Positions 20,690 through 32,079 of a stretch of DNA of 64,000 bases are shown here, piece after piece. A program made the translations under genes and the position numbers. Positions within the stretch are counted from its first letter, which is position 1; each line of letters opens with the position of its first letter. The stretch is from contig JAPNXP010000012.1 of NCBI GenBank assembly GCA_028753945.1, forward strand, positions 2,542,001 through 2,606,000, given 5' to 3'. Source of the stretch: Hexactinellida sp. DTS-2022. Its lineage: Eukaryota; Porifera; Hexactinellida. The notes beneath the pieces are model-generated. The model saw only the letters and a list, made by a program, of their open reading frames with translations. It had not been told where the DNA came from and made no database searches.

Positions 20690-21094
20690 CAATCTAATTA
20701 TCACAAGTTGAAACAATAGAGTAAGATTTAACAAGTTAAATCAATATAATTATTACAATTTGAAACAATAGAATTAGATTTAACAGTTTTACTGAAACTG
20801 AAGTGCGAGTAAACAAAGAAATTTAAACCCCCATTTTATGGCATGAATCAAACCCATTATCAAAGACTTTCTTGACCCATGAGACGAATAATTTTATGGT
20901 GAATCCAATGATGAAATAAAAATTCGGGATTTAGTAAACATTTTTTGAGTTATGGACCAGATAAATCTAGAAAGGTGTCAAAAAAGTCCAAAATTGTTAA
21001 TCAAAAATCGTGACCACAGGTTCACATCTGTAACCCATGAGACACCTGTCCTGAAAACTTTGGGTTCTTAGTTAATTAAACTCTGTTCTGTGGA
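20690..21094 (+). mobile_element. Hairpin-headed repeat, 3' part, cut by a hAT element
   Basis: Similar to the 3' half of the repeats at 663-1447 and 23053-24500 (ACCCATTATCAAAGACTTT, TTATGGACCAGA). It continues for about 20 bp beyond the hAT insertion (23034-23052, GAGCTGCGGAAGAATAATAA) and there meets the next repeat copy head to tail. Confidence 0.6.
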
Positions 21095-21321
21095 TAGGGG
21101 TCCCAATCCCGGGAACTTTTTCCCGGGATTGATGGAACAATTTGTATGAACCTTTAAATATGTTTATGAATTAGATATATCCGTTTAATACCATATTTAG
21201 GAGTATTTAGTACTATAGTAATTATCTAAATAGAAAGATGATAAAGCAAGCTAATTAATAAACTGATACTAATGTTAATGTTCTAGTGATATTAATGTAC
21301 TAATCATGATTCTTCTTCTCA

Positions 21322-22366
21322 TTGTTTCAAATAAAACCAAGAGTATCTATAGATTCATCATTAAGTTTGGTCCTTAACTTGTTGCAGAGGTAATCAGCTG
21401 ATGAAAATACTCGTTCAGCCTCTACTGATGTTGGTGGGACAATGAACATCATTTGGTATATATTCTCTAATAAGATGCCTCTTTCCCTGTCTGTTCTGCT
21501 ACTGATAATTCGTATTTAAATTTGTTGATAACGATGATTTAGAAGTTATTTCATGAGGCTTTCTAAGAGACGCATCAATGGCTATTTGAAGTTTATTCGC
21601 AATAGATAATTCTTCAGATTGGATAACTTCAGAACTGTTTTCTGCAGCATCTGTGAAATCCATTTCATCATCGAGAGTTTCTTCTTCATTTTCTCCCATC
21701 CTCGATAATAATTCACAACAGAATTTGTTAACTACTGCCTTTTTCTCTATTTGAGCTAGAGGATTATGTAGATAATGAATTATTACAGATGCTTCCGTAT
21801 AACGTTCTTGAATAATCCGCTGATCGATTGCTTCCAAATGCGAGTATTATAATATGAAGGAGATTTTTTGAGCTCATCTAACAAAAAATTTTTATAGTTG
21901 CTTCTGCAGTTATTTAATTAGCATCTCGTCTACATAGGGCCTCTATAGCTATCTTAATTGGACTCAGAGCTTCAGTAATAGATTCAATTTAGAAGAATTC
22001 TATATCACTAAGGTTTATTTGGACCCCAATGTCTAATAAAGCCTTTTGAACTGGTACCTCGTAGGTCATGTGATGTAATAAATTTCTTAAAAGAAAAGCC
22101 ATCACAGGCAGTCATTCTAGCGAGTACTGCGAAAGACTAGAATCAGTCAGAAAAAAATGCAATTTCTTAACAGCACTGGGTTTGTTTGAGTTGCTTAGAG
22201 TATCTCCCTCTCCAATTTTATGTTTTAATAAATCAATATTATGCACTGACTTTAGGTGAACGTGTAAACATTTTGTAGATCCTCCTTCACATTTTAGAAT
22301 CTTGGCACATATTTGACATTCTGCAAATTTACCACACTTAGATCTTTTATAATGTGTCCAAATTTG
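21322..22366 (-). pseudogene. hAT transposase (BED finger to dimerisation domain), decayed
   Basis: The N-terminal BED zinc finger reads GKFAECQICAKILKCEGGST and KCLHVHLKSVHN (about 22235-22325: Cys-x2-Cys and His-x5-His). A middle block contains RMTACDGFSFKKFITSHDLR (about 22050-22110). The C-terminal hAT dimerisation motif PPTSVEAERVFSSADY is followed by LCNKLRTKLNDESIDTLGF (about 21325-21440). The longest open segment is 21499-21837. Several frameshifts and stops, so inactive. Much of the central RNase H-fold region is not recognisable or is deleted. Confidence 0.88.
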
Positions 22367-22388
22367 TGCACCTTAAATTTTAGAAATA

Positions 22389-22562
22389 CAGTGGATGCCG
22401 GTTATAAGCACATCGTCGGGAACTGCACTCGATGTGCATATAACCGACATGTTCTTATAACCGACATAAATTATACAGGGTATATGGCAACCGTTTCCCA
22501 ACATAGTGTGCTTATATCCGGTATATTCTTATAACCGGTGTGCTTATATCCGACATCTACTG
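22389..22562. mobile_element. TA-flanked pogo-like MITE, 174 bp
   Basis: CAGTGGATGCCGGTTATAAG at the left and ATATCCGACATCTACTG at the right, TA on both sides. Inside it TTATAACCGACAT and its complement alternate. Inserted in the hAT element just upstream of its BED finger. Confidence 0.9.
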
Positions 22563-23052
22563 TATGACATTTTCACTGCAATATTGATAAATAGAGGAGA
22601 AATCATTTATCGTAAAGGTACATTATCCAGGTAAGATTGTAAGAAAGATTGTAGACTTTGATTGTAATTTCTCAATGACTTAAATCTTTGTATATTTATA
22701 TAATAGTATCTTATCAGATTTTCACGTTTATGAATTCGTTGTAGTTTTATTGACAAACAAAAACACAAGATTGAAGAAGACATAATTTAGATTTAGCTGA
22801 AACCAAGGTATGAATTGTCTAATTAATCAATTCAACTAATAATTGATAACCTCACAAAATATACTTTAAAATAGGATTATATATCAGGCGATAAGATAAC
22901 ATTTGACTTTACCATAATTGCTTTGTTAATTTCAGAGAAAGAGATAGATCCCGGGATTAAAATACCTAATCCCGGGATTGAATCCCGGATAAAAATGGAC
23001 AGGGATCTCGGGATTGGGACCCCTATCTGTGGATGAGCTGCGGAAGAATAAT

Positions 23053-24500
23053 AAAAAAATCCAAAATTGCAGCCGACGCATGTTCCTTTGGTGGCACTAT
23101 ATTTTGGTGGTGGTTTATTGATAGTGCCTCCAAAGGAACATGTAGTTGGCACAGGCTGCAATTTTGGATTTTCTTTAGCCAAGTCATCATCACTATGAAG
23201 GTGTTAAATCATTTCAGAGAGGTTTCTCGGAAGGCAACGACCCTTAAAATGGTGGAAGTTTCGTTTTAGCTCACTTAGTTTCAAGATATTCAAGTTTCAG
23301 TAGAATATAATAAGTGATGAGTCAGCATTTTTTATGTGTGTGTTGTCACCCACACCAACCAACCAACCAACCAACCCATTCGAAATATAGAATTCACAAA
23401 ATTGTGAAAACACATTTTTTTACGATGTCATCAACAGCTCAAGGTGTCAAGACACATTTGCATAGGTGGTATGTGGCATAAGGACCAATTGATAAATTGG
23501 AAGTATGTCTCTATCCTGCATAATCTCTGAGATTAATGCTATTTATCAAATCAGTATAAATAGCATTAATCTCAGCTGTACATAATAATGGTGTTAAATT
23601 ATTAATAAATTAATAATTTAACACCATTATTATGTACAGCAAAATAAATGAAGTTCAATTATTCGCAATTATTATTAATTTAAATTTAATTTCACTATCA
23701 TATTTGAATTCAGCGCACTCGATAACCCCAATAATCTAATTGGAACCGTCTCTATAAGTTAAACACAGAGCGAATTAATTAAAATTAAATATGTCATGTA
23801 TCCATTGTGCAAAAATATGTAAACAGAAGGAAATATAATCACATAATCTGTTGTTGTTATGGAATGTAAAATCTTAGTTTTCAAATAAAAATAGAAGCTT
23901 ACTCGATTTCACAAGTTGAATCAATATAATTATCGCAAGTTGAAACGATGGAATTATATTTAACAGTTAAATTAAAATTGAAGTGTGAGCAAACAAAGAA
24001 ATGTAAGCCTCATTTATGGTAGAAATTAAACCCATTAGTAAAAATATTCTTCTCCCATCAGACGCAGAATTTTATGGTGAATCCAAATGTGAAATAAAAT
24101 TTCGGGGTTTAGTGAAACACTTTTTAGTTATGGACCAGACAAATTTTGATTTGTGTTAAAAATATGTCCAAAATTTGTTATTCAAAAATCGTAACCCCAG
24201 GTGCAAATTAGACGGTCCATCCGCACCTACATGCCAAGTTTCAGGCCATTGACTATAAAGCTCTGGCCAGGCACCGTCTACGGAAAAAAAAAAATACAAA
24301 ATAAAGGCAGTAAGATCAATAGTGGGCCACTATATATAGTATAGTCGGCACAGTATAATAATAATAATAATACTTAACTTTTGCACTAAGATTAGAACTG
24401 GGCCACTATACTAAAGTATAGTCGGCACAGTAATAATAAAGGCAGTGATTTCAATACTTGGCAACTATACTAAAGAATATCCGGCACAGTAAAACTGGTA
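23053..24500 (+). mobile_element. Hairpin-headed repeat, copy 2, with tandem 3' tail
   Basis: Foldback at 23059-23169 as in copy 1, then unique sequence including two adjacent perfect hairpins (23527-23640), then the conserved 3' block GTGCAAATTAGACGGTCC ... GGCACCGTCTACGG (24205-24282). The tail (24283-24500) holds three units of GGGCCACTATACTAAAGTAT followed by AGTCGGCACAGTAA. Non-coding. Confidence 0.65.
23527..23640. repeat. Two abutting perfect hairpins
   Basis: Hairpin 1 (23527-23575): 20-base arms CTGAGATTAATGCTATTTAT with a 9-base loop. Hairpin 2 (23575-23640): 30-base arms beginning GCTGTACATAATAATGGTG with a 6-base loop. They share one base. The other two repeat copies do not show this pair, so it was gained by this copy. 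Confidence 0.85.
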
Positions 24501-24911
24501 CTATGGATTGGTTAGAAGTTCGTTGAGAATTTAGTAGAGCAATCATATATAGAACAATATATTTATATAATAAAATTTCAATTTATGGTCATTTATTAAC
24601 TTAAGAAATTAATTTCTATATTATGCGAAATAAATAAATATAATTAGAAAATTTTTACAATGTAGTTTCAATTCTTTCTAATATTGTTCACACATGATAG
24701 TGGTACCTGTTTTATTTTATTCATTTTTCTTTAGCTAATTATGGATCCTGTTTTACACCTTATGATATACTACATTTATTTCTACTTTTGATTCCTTCAA
24801 TCGTATTTATTAGTTTTTCTCGATAATTAGGGGCCACTATACTCAAGATTGAAATTGAGATTATAATGTTTTCGGATAGTACCCATTAAAATACAGCTAC
24901 ACCGAATTCTT

Positions 24912-25515
24912 TATAGTTGCATTGTACGTAACGTATAACGTATATATGGTACCATAATACGATAGGTGCATACCTGCCAACCTATTTGTGTCATATCCCT
25001 GTATAGGGCTCCAATTTTCCCCTGTACATTGGCCAAAATCCCTGTACACCTCCAAGAGATTTTCTCGCTCGCTACATCTCGCTCGTCTAAGGAATTACTA
25101 TACATTTAAAGCTTTGAAAAATATAATGTACAGGGATTTCCTGTACTGTACAGGGTATCCCTGTACGCTTGAATAAATATATAAACCAAGTTGTGCTTTT
25201 ATGTGGTCAATGCAGAAATATACTATCATCACTGTAGACATTTTGGGCATTATTTGACTCATAATTAGTAAATAAAAAATCCCTGTTCAAATGGAATAAA
25301 TCCCTGTACGCCTGTACAGAACAGCCAAATGGTTAAAATCACTGTACTGTACAGGGAATCCCTGTACAGTTGGCAGGTATGTAGGTGAACGTATAATGCC
25401 ATCATACGTAACGTATAATCATCATAGGACGTATAACGTATAACGATTTTAACGTATATAAGGTCCATTATACGCTCCCCGAACGTATAAGGTATAATCG
25501 TATAATGCATCTATG
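24912..25515. mobile_element. hAT-like MITE rich in ACGTATAACGTATA
   Basis: Ends TATAGTTGCATT and AATGCATCTATG, with flanks GAATTCTT and GAATTTTT (7 of 8 bases). The outer parts are arrays of ACGTATAACG. A CATACCTGCC MITE (24969-25381) sits inside, so the original element was only about 190 bp. Confidence 0.65.
24969..25381. mobile_element. CATACCTGCC MITE, copy 2 (6-bp duplication)
   Basis: Ends CATACCTGCCAACC and GTTGGCAGGTATG, flanked by TAGGTG on both sides (24963-24968 and 25382-25387). The interior carries CCCTGTACA motifs in both orientations, as in copies 1 and 3. Confidence 0.92.
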
Positions 25516-25589
25516 GAATTTTTCAGGTGAATCTGAACTCAACTTTTGCTATATCGACCATTTTAGAGCTAAGGAATGTGTGTATCATC

Positions 25590-26645
25590 ATGTAAAGGTC
25601 ATTTTTCAAGTGAAAATCATTTACATTAGGTTCAACTATTGCAAATTTGGTCCAAATTCGTTGAAACCAACTCTAAACTAATGAGGACATATGTAATTCC
25701 GGAGGACTTTCCAAACTAACATCTACCATTCAAACTTTGGGAGCTGTAGCATTTTAAAGTCACAGTTCGACATCCAAATTTGAATGATTGGACGAATTTT
25801 GTTAATTGGCAGTCGAAGTCGAACTTCAAAGATATAGATTTCTGAAAGTTTGCATCGTAGATTTGAAAAATCCTCCGAATTACATATCTCCTCATTAGTT
25901 TAGACTTGGTTTCAACCAATTTGGACTAAATTTGCAATGGTTGAACCGTGACCTTCGTTATAAAAGGCCTTACTACAGAGTAGAATTTGCTGGACCATGG
26001 ATTACTTAAAGTTCATTGATTATTAGGTTATTTATATTTATCTCCATAACTAGTAATGATAGACGTCATAAATGTACTATAACTATATATAATTAGCTTA
26101 GATAAATTATTTGTTAATTATCTCATTATCTCAAAGGTTAATCAAGTTAAGCATAAATAATGTATTATCAATGAATAGGAAGTTACCTATTCCGGATAGA
26201 TTAGAACTCGCCCAGTTGACATAAAATTGATATTCTTTGAGTTATGGTTCATTTTAGGAAATATACATTTCCCTGGCAAAGAGGAATGTGTCAACATTCC
26301 ATTTATAATTTCAATATATTTCTTTTAACTAGTCCTGGGCATCATAATGTTCCAATCTTGAACATTTGTAACGCGTTTAACTATGGTAAAGCAGGTTATT
26401 AAAACACGATATTTGGCACCCAAATTAGCGAATACGTCATCATATGGTCAAATAGCACAATTCTGAAAGATGCTATGTATACCCTTGATACCAAGTTCCT
26501 ATATAGTGGAGATAAATATAAATAACCTAATAATCAATGGACTTTAAGTAATCCATGGTTCGGAGTAGTAGTAAGGCCTTATATAACGAAGGTCACGGTT
26601 GAACCTAATGTGAATATATTTTAAATTTACTTTTCACACTATTAT
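25590..26645. repeat. Palindromic element split by a TIR element
   Basis: The left arm (GGTTCAACTATTGCAAATTT near 25630, then CTAAACTAATGAGGACATAT near 25676) is mirrored by 25866-25946 and, beyond the inserted element, by 26598-26640 (GTTGAACCTAATGT). Arms about 120 bp. Non-coding. The continuation of the arm on the far side of the insertion shows where the original sequence was broken. Confidence 0.7.
25947..26597. mobile_element. CGTGACC-family TIR element, complete, 651 bp
   Basis: Ends CGTGACCTTCGTTAT and ATAACGAAGGTCACG, with inverted similarity over more than 100 bp (TGGACCATGGATTACTTAA on the left, mirrored on the right). Flanked by GTTGAAC on both sides (25940-25946 and 26598-26604). 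If the terminal C and G are counted as element sequence, the duplication is TTGAA. Non-coding. Confidence 0.9.
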
Positions 26646-27180
26646 GAGCGTAATCCGTTGAATATATATTTATTATCTTTTGGATAATGGTTTCAATTGT
26701 TCTTCTAATGGGTATGCAATAGAGCATGGATGTGATTAGAAATTTAGCGCTAAGCCCAAGAGTCAATATTTCAGGAGTTATAAATTTGCTAAATCATCAA
26801 AAAGTGGCACATTACAATGCCCATATATGGTGATTTTGAAAACGGCGAGGGTTGGGAGCATAAAATGTATAATCGACAAATAGAAAGTCGAGTATTGCGA
26901 GCATTTTGCGCTCAAAATTTCAATTATAGGTGCACGTGTGTCTGAGATTCAAAAATATAAATAAAAGGACCACTCAATCAGATTACAGGAAATAAATCTT
27001 AACGATGTTTATTTGGTACAGGTAACAGGGGTCACAGATTTGGTCCAAATAATTTGAAACCAAGTATAAACCATAAATATACATATCTAGTATAGTAAGG
27101 GATTATTCCTCGATCTAAAATTTGCAATGCAAACTTTCAGAGATGCAGCCCTTTGGAGTCAGGCTTGGCAGTCGAAATCG
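26646..27180. other. No recognisable gene
   Basis: A degenerate partial copy of the palindrome arm lies at about 27030-27180 (TTTGGTCCAAATAATTTGAA, GCAGTCGAAATCGGAC). Nothing else stands out. Confidence 0.45.
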
Positions 27181-27621
27181 GACTTAATCGGGACAAACTC
27201 CGCTTAATCGAGACAAACTCAACAAATTTGGTTCAAAATTGGTGCTCGCTCAATAGAAAATTAATATTTATCAGAACAAATTCAAATAATCTTGGTCCAT
27301 TCTGATAAAGGCATAACAATATATCTAATTAGGGTTAATTTTCTTTTTGATTTCCGAAAATCGAAATTTTGCTTGAGATTATGACCTTGTGGCTCAGGGT
27401 TAGTTTCAATTGGTCCACAGAATATTAGGGCTCATACTATGGGTTTGAGCAGTTTCAAGAGTCTGCAGGCATTGTAGGAATTGCTGTAACAGATTTAATT
27501 GTAAATGTGGCAAATCGTAGGTAGATGAATACTTACATAATTTTGTCGGTAAATTGGGATCTCCGCTTAATTGGGACAAGTGTCCTGGAACAAACGTGTC
27601 CCAATTAAGCGAAGTAGACTG
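27181..27621. mobile_element. Pogo-like MITE (CCGCTTAATTGGGACA), 5'-truncated copy
   Basis: Right end GTCCCAATTAAGCGAAGTAG followed by ACTG. The interior (TTGAGATTATGACCTTGTGG, TATGGGTTTGAGCAG) is shared with the next copy and with 47790-48306. Confidence 0.75.
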
Positions 27622-28138
27622 GTGTACTCCGCTTAATTTGGACACCGGTTAATCGGGACACCCACTTATTTGGGACAACGCCCCAGGAACAGAATCCTTT
27701 CATAATCGGGACAAACTCCACTTAATCGGGACAAACTAACCAAATTTGGTTCAAAATTGGTGCGCGCTAAATAGAAAATTCATATTGATCAGAACAAATT
27801 CTAAAAATCTTTGTCAATACTGATGAAGGCACGACAAAATATCTAAATATTGTCCATTTCTTATTGATTTCTGTAATATCGAAATTTACCAGAGATTATG
27901 ACCTTGTGGTTTAGGGATTTATCAAACGTTCCAGACAATAATGCGGCTCATTCTATGGGTTTGAGAAGAATAAAGGGTCCGCAGGCATTGGAGCAATTGT
28001 TTTACAGGTTTAAAACCAAAATTTGTGTAAATCACAGGTAAATCACTACTTACAAAGGTTTTTCGGTTAATTGGGTTCTCCGCTTAATTGGGACAAGAGG
28101 CCTGGAACAAACGTGTCCCAATTAAGCGGAGTAGACTG
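27622..28138. mobile_element. Pogo-like MITE (CCGCTTAATTGGGACA), near-complete copy
   Basis: Left end TACTCCGCTTAATTTGGACA and right end AATTAAGCGGAGTAGACTG followed by TA. Lies directly head-to-tail after the truncated copy. Subterminal AATCGGGACAAACTCC motifs recur. Non-coding. Confidence 0.82.
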
Positions 28139-28202
28139 TACATATATGAAGAAACTGTCTGTAGATCAGTGTTTTTAAAGACACTTTATATATATATATA
28201 CA

Positions 28203-28386
28203 CAGTATAACCTCGTTCGTACGAACACGGTTAAAACGAATTTCCGGATAAGACGAACAAACAGTTCCACAAAAAACAGGCCCCTGCAATGCCTATTCAA
28301 TGGGTATTACTCCGGTTAAACGAACTCCGGATAAAGCGAACAAATTTTTACCGTCCTTTGGTGTTCGTATTACCGAGTTTCTACTG
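28203..28386. mobile_element. TA-flanked pogo-like MITE, 184 bp
   Basis: CAGTATAACCTCGTTCGTAC at the left and CGAGTTTCTACTG at the right followed by TA. The left TA is part of a TATA run. Interior ACGAACAAA and GTTCGT motifs pair. Confidence 0.8.
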
Positions 28387-28675
28387 TATATCGCATTTGG
28401 CAATCTCAACCACAAATCACAAGTAAACAAGCTCGTCAATTGGGTTTGTAGGTGTTTAAAACCTCTTGCTGTCGGACCCGGAAGGCGAAGAAGGGGTTGA
28501 CATTAGTAAAAATCCTTAAATAAACAAAATGTCAATTAATGCGATTGATTTGTTTTCAAATGGCCATCAAATCTGTAGTCGGACCCAATTCATATGTTAT
28601 ATTTTCAGAGTAAGGTTCATGACTCATTTGACAGGTATTCACGAAAACTAGTTATAATACATTGGTTATATCCAC

Positions 28676-28937
28676 CATAGGCGCAAAGTTTTACAAGTTT
28701 GAGGTTCAATTTGGGGGGGCGCGGAGCTAGTGTAGCGAGAGATTCTTTGGGGGTCTGGGGGGCTTGCCCTCCGGAAAAAATTTCGATTGCAACAAATGAC
28801 ATTTTTTTAATGAATTATACGTATATCTACTTTCCTAAATTATATTGAACATTTTATTTTTTATCCAGAGGGCACGGTAACACCCGCACCATTTATGTTG
28901 CCTCCCCCCGAGCCCCCCTCCCCTGTTTGCGCCACTG
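28676..28937. mobile_element. hAT-type MITE, 262 bp
   Basis: Ends CATAGGCGCAAAG and TTTGCGCCACTG, with flanks ATATCCAC and CTATCCAC (7 of 8 bases). Related by its ends to the element at 34586-34741. Contains runs of G and C. Confidence 0.8.
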
Positions 28938-29148
28938 CTATCCACTACCAAATGTCTCTAGTTGGAAGTTGGATTTTGTGCCATGTTGGCACCCCCATGA
29001 CCAAACATGAAGTCTACTCCCCTGTTTATGTTTATATAATTGTTTTGTCAATTAAGTATATAAATCGGATAACCTCAGAATTCTCTTTGTATTCTTTTTT
29101 GGCAAAGTGTTTTTTCGTTTTACCTCTGATCTAGAGATCTAGAGATCA

Positions 29149-30173
29149 CAGTGGCGTCGAACTTTTCCATTTTCCGGAAAAACATGCCGGGGCAAGTTAT
29201 GAGATTTTTAAAATTTCACTTAGTATAAAATGTGTTTTCCGAAAAGTTGTTTGCCTATTGCAAGGGTCGGCAATTATGTTTCACTATTACCCCATTACAG
29301 TACTCAGCACATCACTGTTACCCCGAATCCAGAAACTAAATAGATAAACACAAAGAACAAGCTGTTTCATTTATAGACGAGACAACCGGAGTATAATCAT
29401 AGCGTGTATATAATGTCTAAAGTGGAACTTGCTACCCTTAATAATATCAGCAAACTGTGGCAGTATTTTAACAGTTGACATCTTATATCGCTTTCCGGAA
29501 GTTCTCGTTACCCCCAGAAAACCTGAAATTACCCCGATGGGGTAATTTACCCCTAATTGCCGACCACTGGCCTATTGGGTAACTTTTTCCAAAAAGTCGG
29601 TTTCCCTTGATGAAAATTCCCTCTAAATCGAGATTCCCATTAAACTTCTGACACAACACATACATTGTATTCTTTAATTTAACGGATCGAATTAAGTTCG
29701 GCCGAACCTAATTAGAATAGTTCTAGACGAACTAAAAAGGTTCATCGGTATCAAAAAGGTTCGTGCTGAACTAGGCGCAAAAAAACTTTCCCGCGGGTGA
29801 ATTTCAACTGTCACCGATTTGTCGTAATTAATTACCTTTCGAGAATTGGTAATATGGATCGATTTAGAATTTTTAGTTTAGCCGAACCAACCCCACTTGA
29901 ATTAACTTAGTCTAAATATGTTCACCCGAACCAAATAGGTACGTGTCGAACTATACGTATGTTTACTTCTCCAGCGATGTTCGCAGTGGGTCAAAACATG
30001 CAGGAAGTATGCTCAGAATCAATAAAAATAGCAATACATGGTAGATCCATCCAATTTATTACGAAACACAACCAAATATCACCCAATTTGTGAAGATTTA
30101 TGCCGGGGCGGAAGAGTGGCCACCCCTGCATGTTTTTTATGCTGGGGCCGCCCCGGCATGGTCGACGCTTATG
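29149..30173. mobile_element. Probable hAT-type element, about 1 kb
   Basis: CAGTGGCGTCGA at the left and GGTCGACGCTTATG at the right form imperfect inverted ends, with GCCGGGGC near both. No matching duplication was found, so the assignment is tentative. It contains the nested MITE at 29261-29569. The region 29690-29960 repeats CCGAACC motifs. Confidence 0.5.
29261..29569. mobile_element. hAT-type MITE, 309 bp
   Basis: Ends CAAGGGTCGGCAATTA and TAATTGCCGACCACTG with a perfect 8-bp duplication GCCTATTG (29253-29260 and 29570-29577). TTACCCC motifs recur near the right end. Confidence 0.95.
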
Positions 30174-30265
30174 TCTGATTCCTTCCTTTATTTTGAACTA
30201 GAGATATTTTATTAATTAAATTATTTTGAATAAAATGAGCCTTTTGTAATTTAAGAATACCTGGG

Positions 30266-30828
30266 CCCGTATTCACTAAGATTACTTAGTACTTAAGTAC
30301 TAAGTACGTACTTAGTTAAGTACATACTTAAGTCGTATTCACTAAGAAATATTGTTGTACTTATGTACATACTTGACTAAGTAACGTACTTAAGTACGAA
30401 ATTGAATTATATTTAATAGAATAGCATAATAGTGTATGGAATGCTATTTGTAATAGCTTGCTGTATTCTTTTAACTTTAAAAAATATTCTCAATGAAGTT
30501 CCTGTGATTTGTGTGCTTGAGAAAAAATAGAACTTTTCGAAAACAACAACCAATAGTAATAAATGTTGAAAATAGAATCATAAACATCCCCTAAAGTAAA
30601 GCAAGTACTACTAGAAATATATTACAATGTTCTAATTAATCACAAACGTCTAAAGAGTCAATAAAGAAAATTCATATAAGTTAAGTGAACTTAGTAGGTT
30701 ACTTAAGTTTTGAACTTAAGTATGTACTTAAGTACACACTTATATCTTAGTGAATACCAAACTTAGTGAATATGACTTAAGTACATACTTAGTACTAAGT
30801 ACGTACTTAACTTCTTATTGAATACCTG
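30266..30828. mobile_element. MITE with ACTTAAGTAC arrays
   Basis: GGCCCGTATTCACTAAG at the left and CTTATTGAATACC at the right are inverted ends. Both subterminal regions are arrays of the self-complementary ACTTAAGTAC and TAAGTACGTACTTA, so each end can fold. The duplication is unresolved because the end sequence resembles the flank (AATACCTG). Confidence 0.7.
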
Positions 30829-31145
30829 TTGTTTTTAATCTTCTTATCGATGACATGTTTTTTGAGTATTTGCTCATAACGAATATTATCTTGAGCTTGT
30901 GCTCTCGTGTTTGAACGGCTGTCCTCTATAAATTTGATACAATCATCTGGATGAACAGGTTCCGTAGTGATGCCAGAAGATTATCGTGAGTTTGAAATTA
31001 CAGGCTCTAGATATTCTTTATCAAACGAAGAGCTGTTGCAATGCCAGAGTAGGTGAGCACAGTTAGCCTCTGCCGTACATAATAAAAAATGATGCGAATT
31101 GTTTTGATCTTTTCCAACCAGTGTTAAAAGAAAAGAAAAGAAAGG

Positions 31146-31410
31146 CATACTTGCCAACCTATAGCAAGTCTTTGGCGGGACATAAGGAAGTTTGGCGGGA
31201 CAAAGAACATTAGTACATAAAAAAGCGAAGTAGTATTACTATTACTAGTAAATAATAATTCATATACTATATATTCTAAAATTAGAGTTCAAAATAGTCC
31301 AAGTAATTGTAATAATTTGAATATCTCAACGGAAGGAACTTGCTCCAATTGCATAGAACGAGACTTCCCGTCAAAAATGTTTGCCAAAAAGAGGGACTAA
31401 GGCAAGTATG
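31146..31410. mobile_element. CATACCTGCC MITE family, diverged copy 4
   Basis: Ends CATACTTGCCAACC and GGCAAGTATG, with 6-bp flanks GAAAGG and GAAACG (5 of 6). The interior differs from copies 1-3 and repeats TTTGGCGGGACA. Same end type and duplication length but a different filler. Confidence 0.7.
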
Positions 31411-32079
31411 GAAACGTTTAATTTGTAGCCCTTAGGCTAAATTGATCTAACAAAATAGATTAATAGTTTATCGAAAAGTACTTACAAAAAACAAGAAACA
31501 AACCTCCCCCCCAAAAATAAATCCATTTGCCAATTAACAGTCAGGCATCCTGATCCCCTGGAGCCTGGAGGGTTTACGCTGGAAAGCCAGCTAACTATCT
31601 GCACCAGGAACTATCCAACAGATAGCACCTTGATCAGGAATCCTTCGACGGATTTTAAATGTAGACAAACAAACAAAAAATATATAATATACATATAAAT
31701 ATAAATATATAAATAAAATTAAAATAAATGAATAAAAATAAAAAACAAATATAAAAAACAAAACAAAATGTTACATGACACAAACAATACAAATACACTG
31801 CAACTATGAGTTCATCGCACCTCAGAAAATTCCGCTTAGTGTTCTTCAACTCCGAAGGTTTTGGATCTTAAGGGGAGACTCAGACCGAGGGGTTAGTGGT
31901 GAATTATTGATAGTTTAATAGCCCATTCGGGATCAAATAATTTTTTAATAGGTTAGTGTTGACTTTGGGGAGCGGCAGTTTACGCTTATTTCGGAGGGAG
32001 TACCTGGCGCTAATAGGTTGCGGTAGAAGGTAATGCAATCTGCTTGAATTCAAACAAATTGTCGAGAAGAATCCTTTAA

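Larger units (their letters stand above)
21095..23025 (-). mobile_element. hAT transposon with BED finger, 1.93 kb
   Basis: Terminal repeats TAGGGGTCCCAATCCCGGGA and its complement, with a perfect 8-bp duplication TCTGTGGA (21087-21094 and 23026-23033). Subterminal ATCCCGGGATT motifs recur several times near both ends. Encodes a decayed transposase on the minus strand and carries a small TA-flanked MITE at 22389-22562. It is inserted in a copy of the hairpin-headed repeat. Confidence 0.95.

Noticed and set aside
25940-26606. 9-bp duplication GGTTGAACC, which would suggest a MULE
   Set aside because: The second clean copy (45790-46428) supports at most 7 bp; the extra bases are explained by local symmetry.
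31655-31849. 64-codon minus-strand frame of Phe, Ile and Tyr
   Set aside because: Low-complexity TA-rich sequence within the LINE 3' region.
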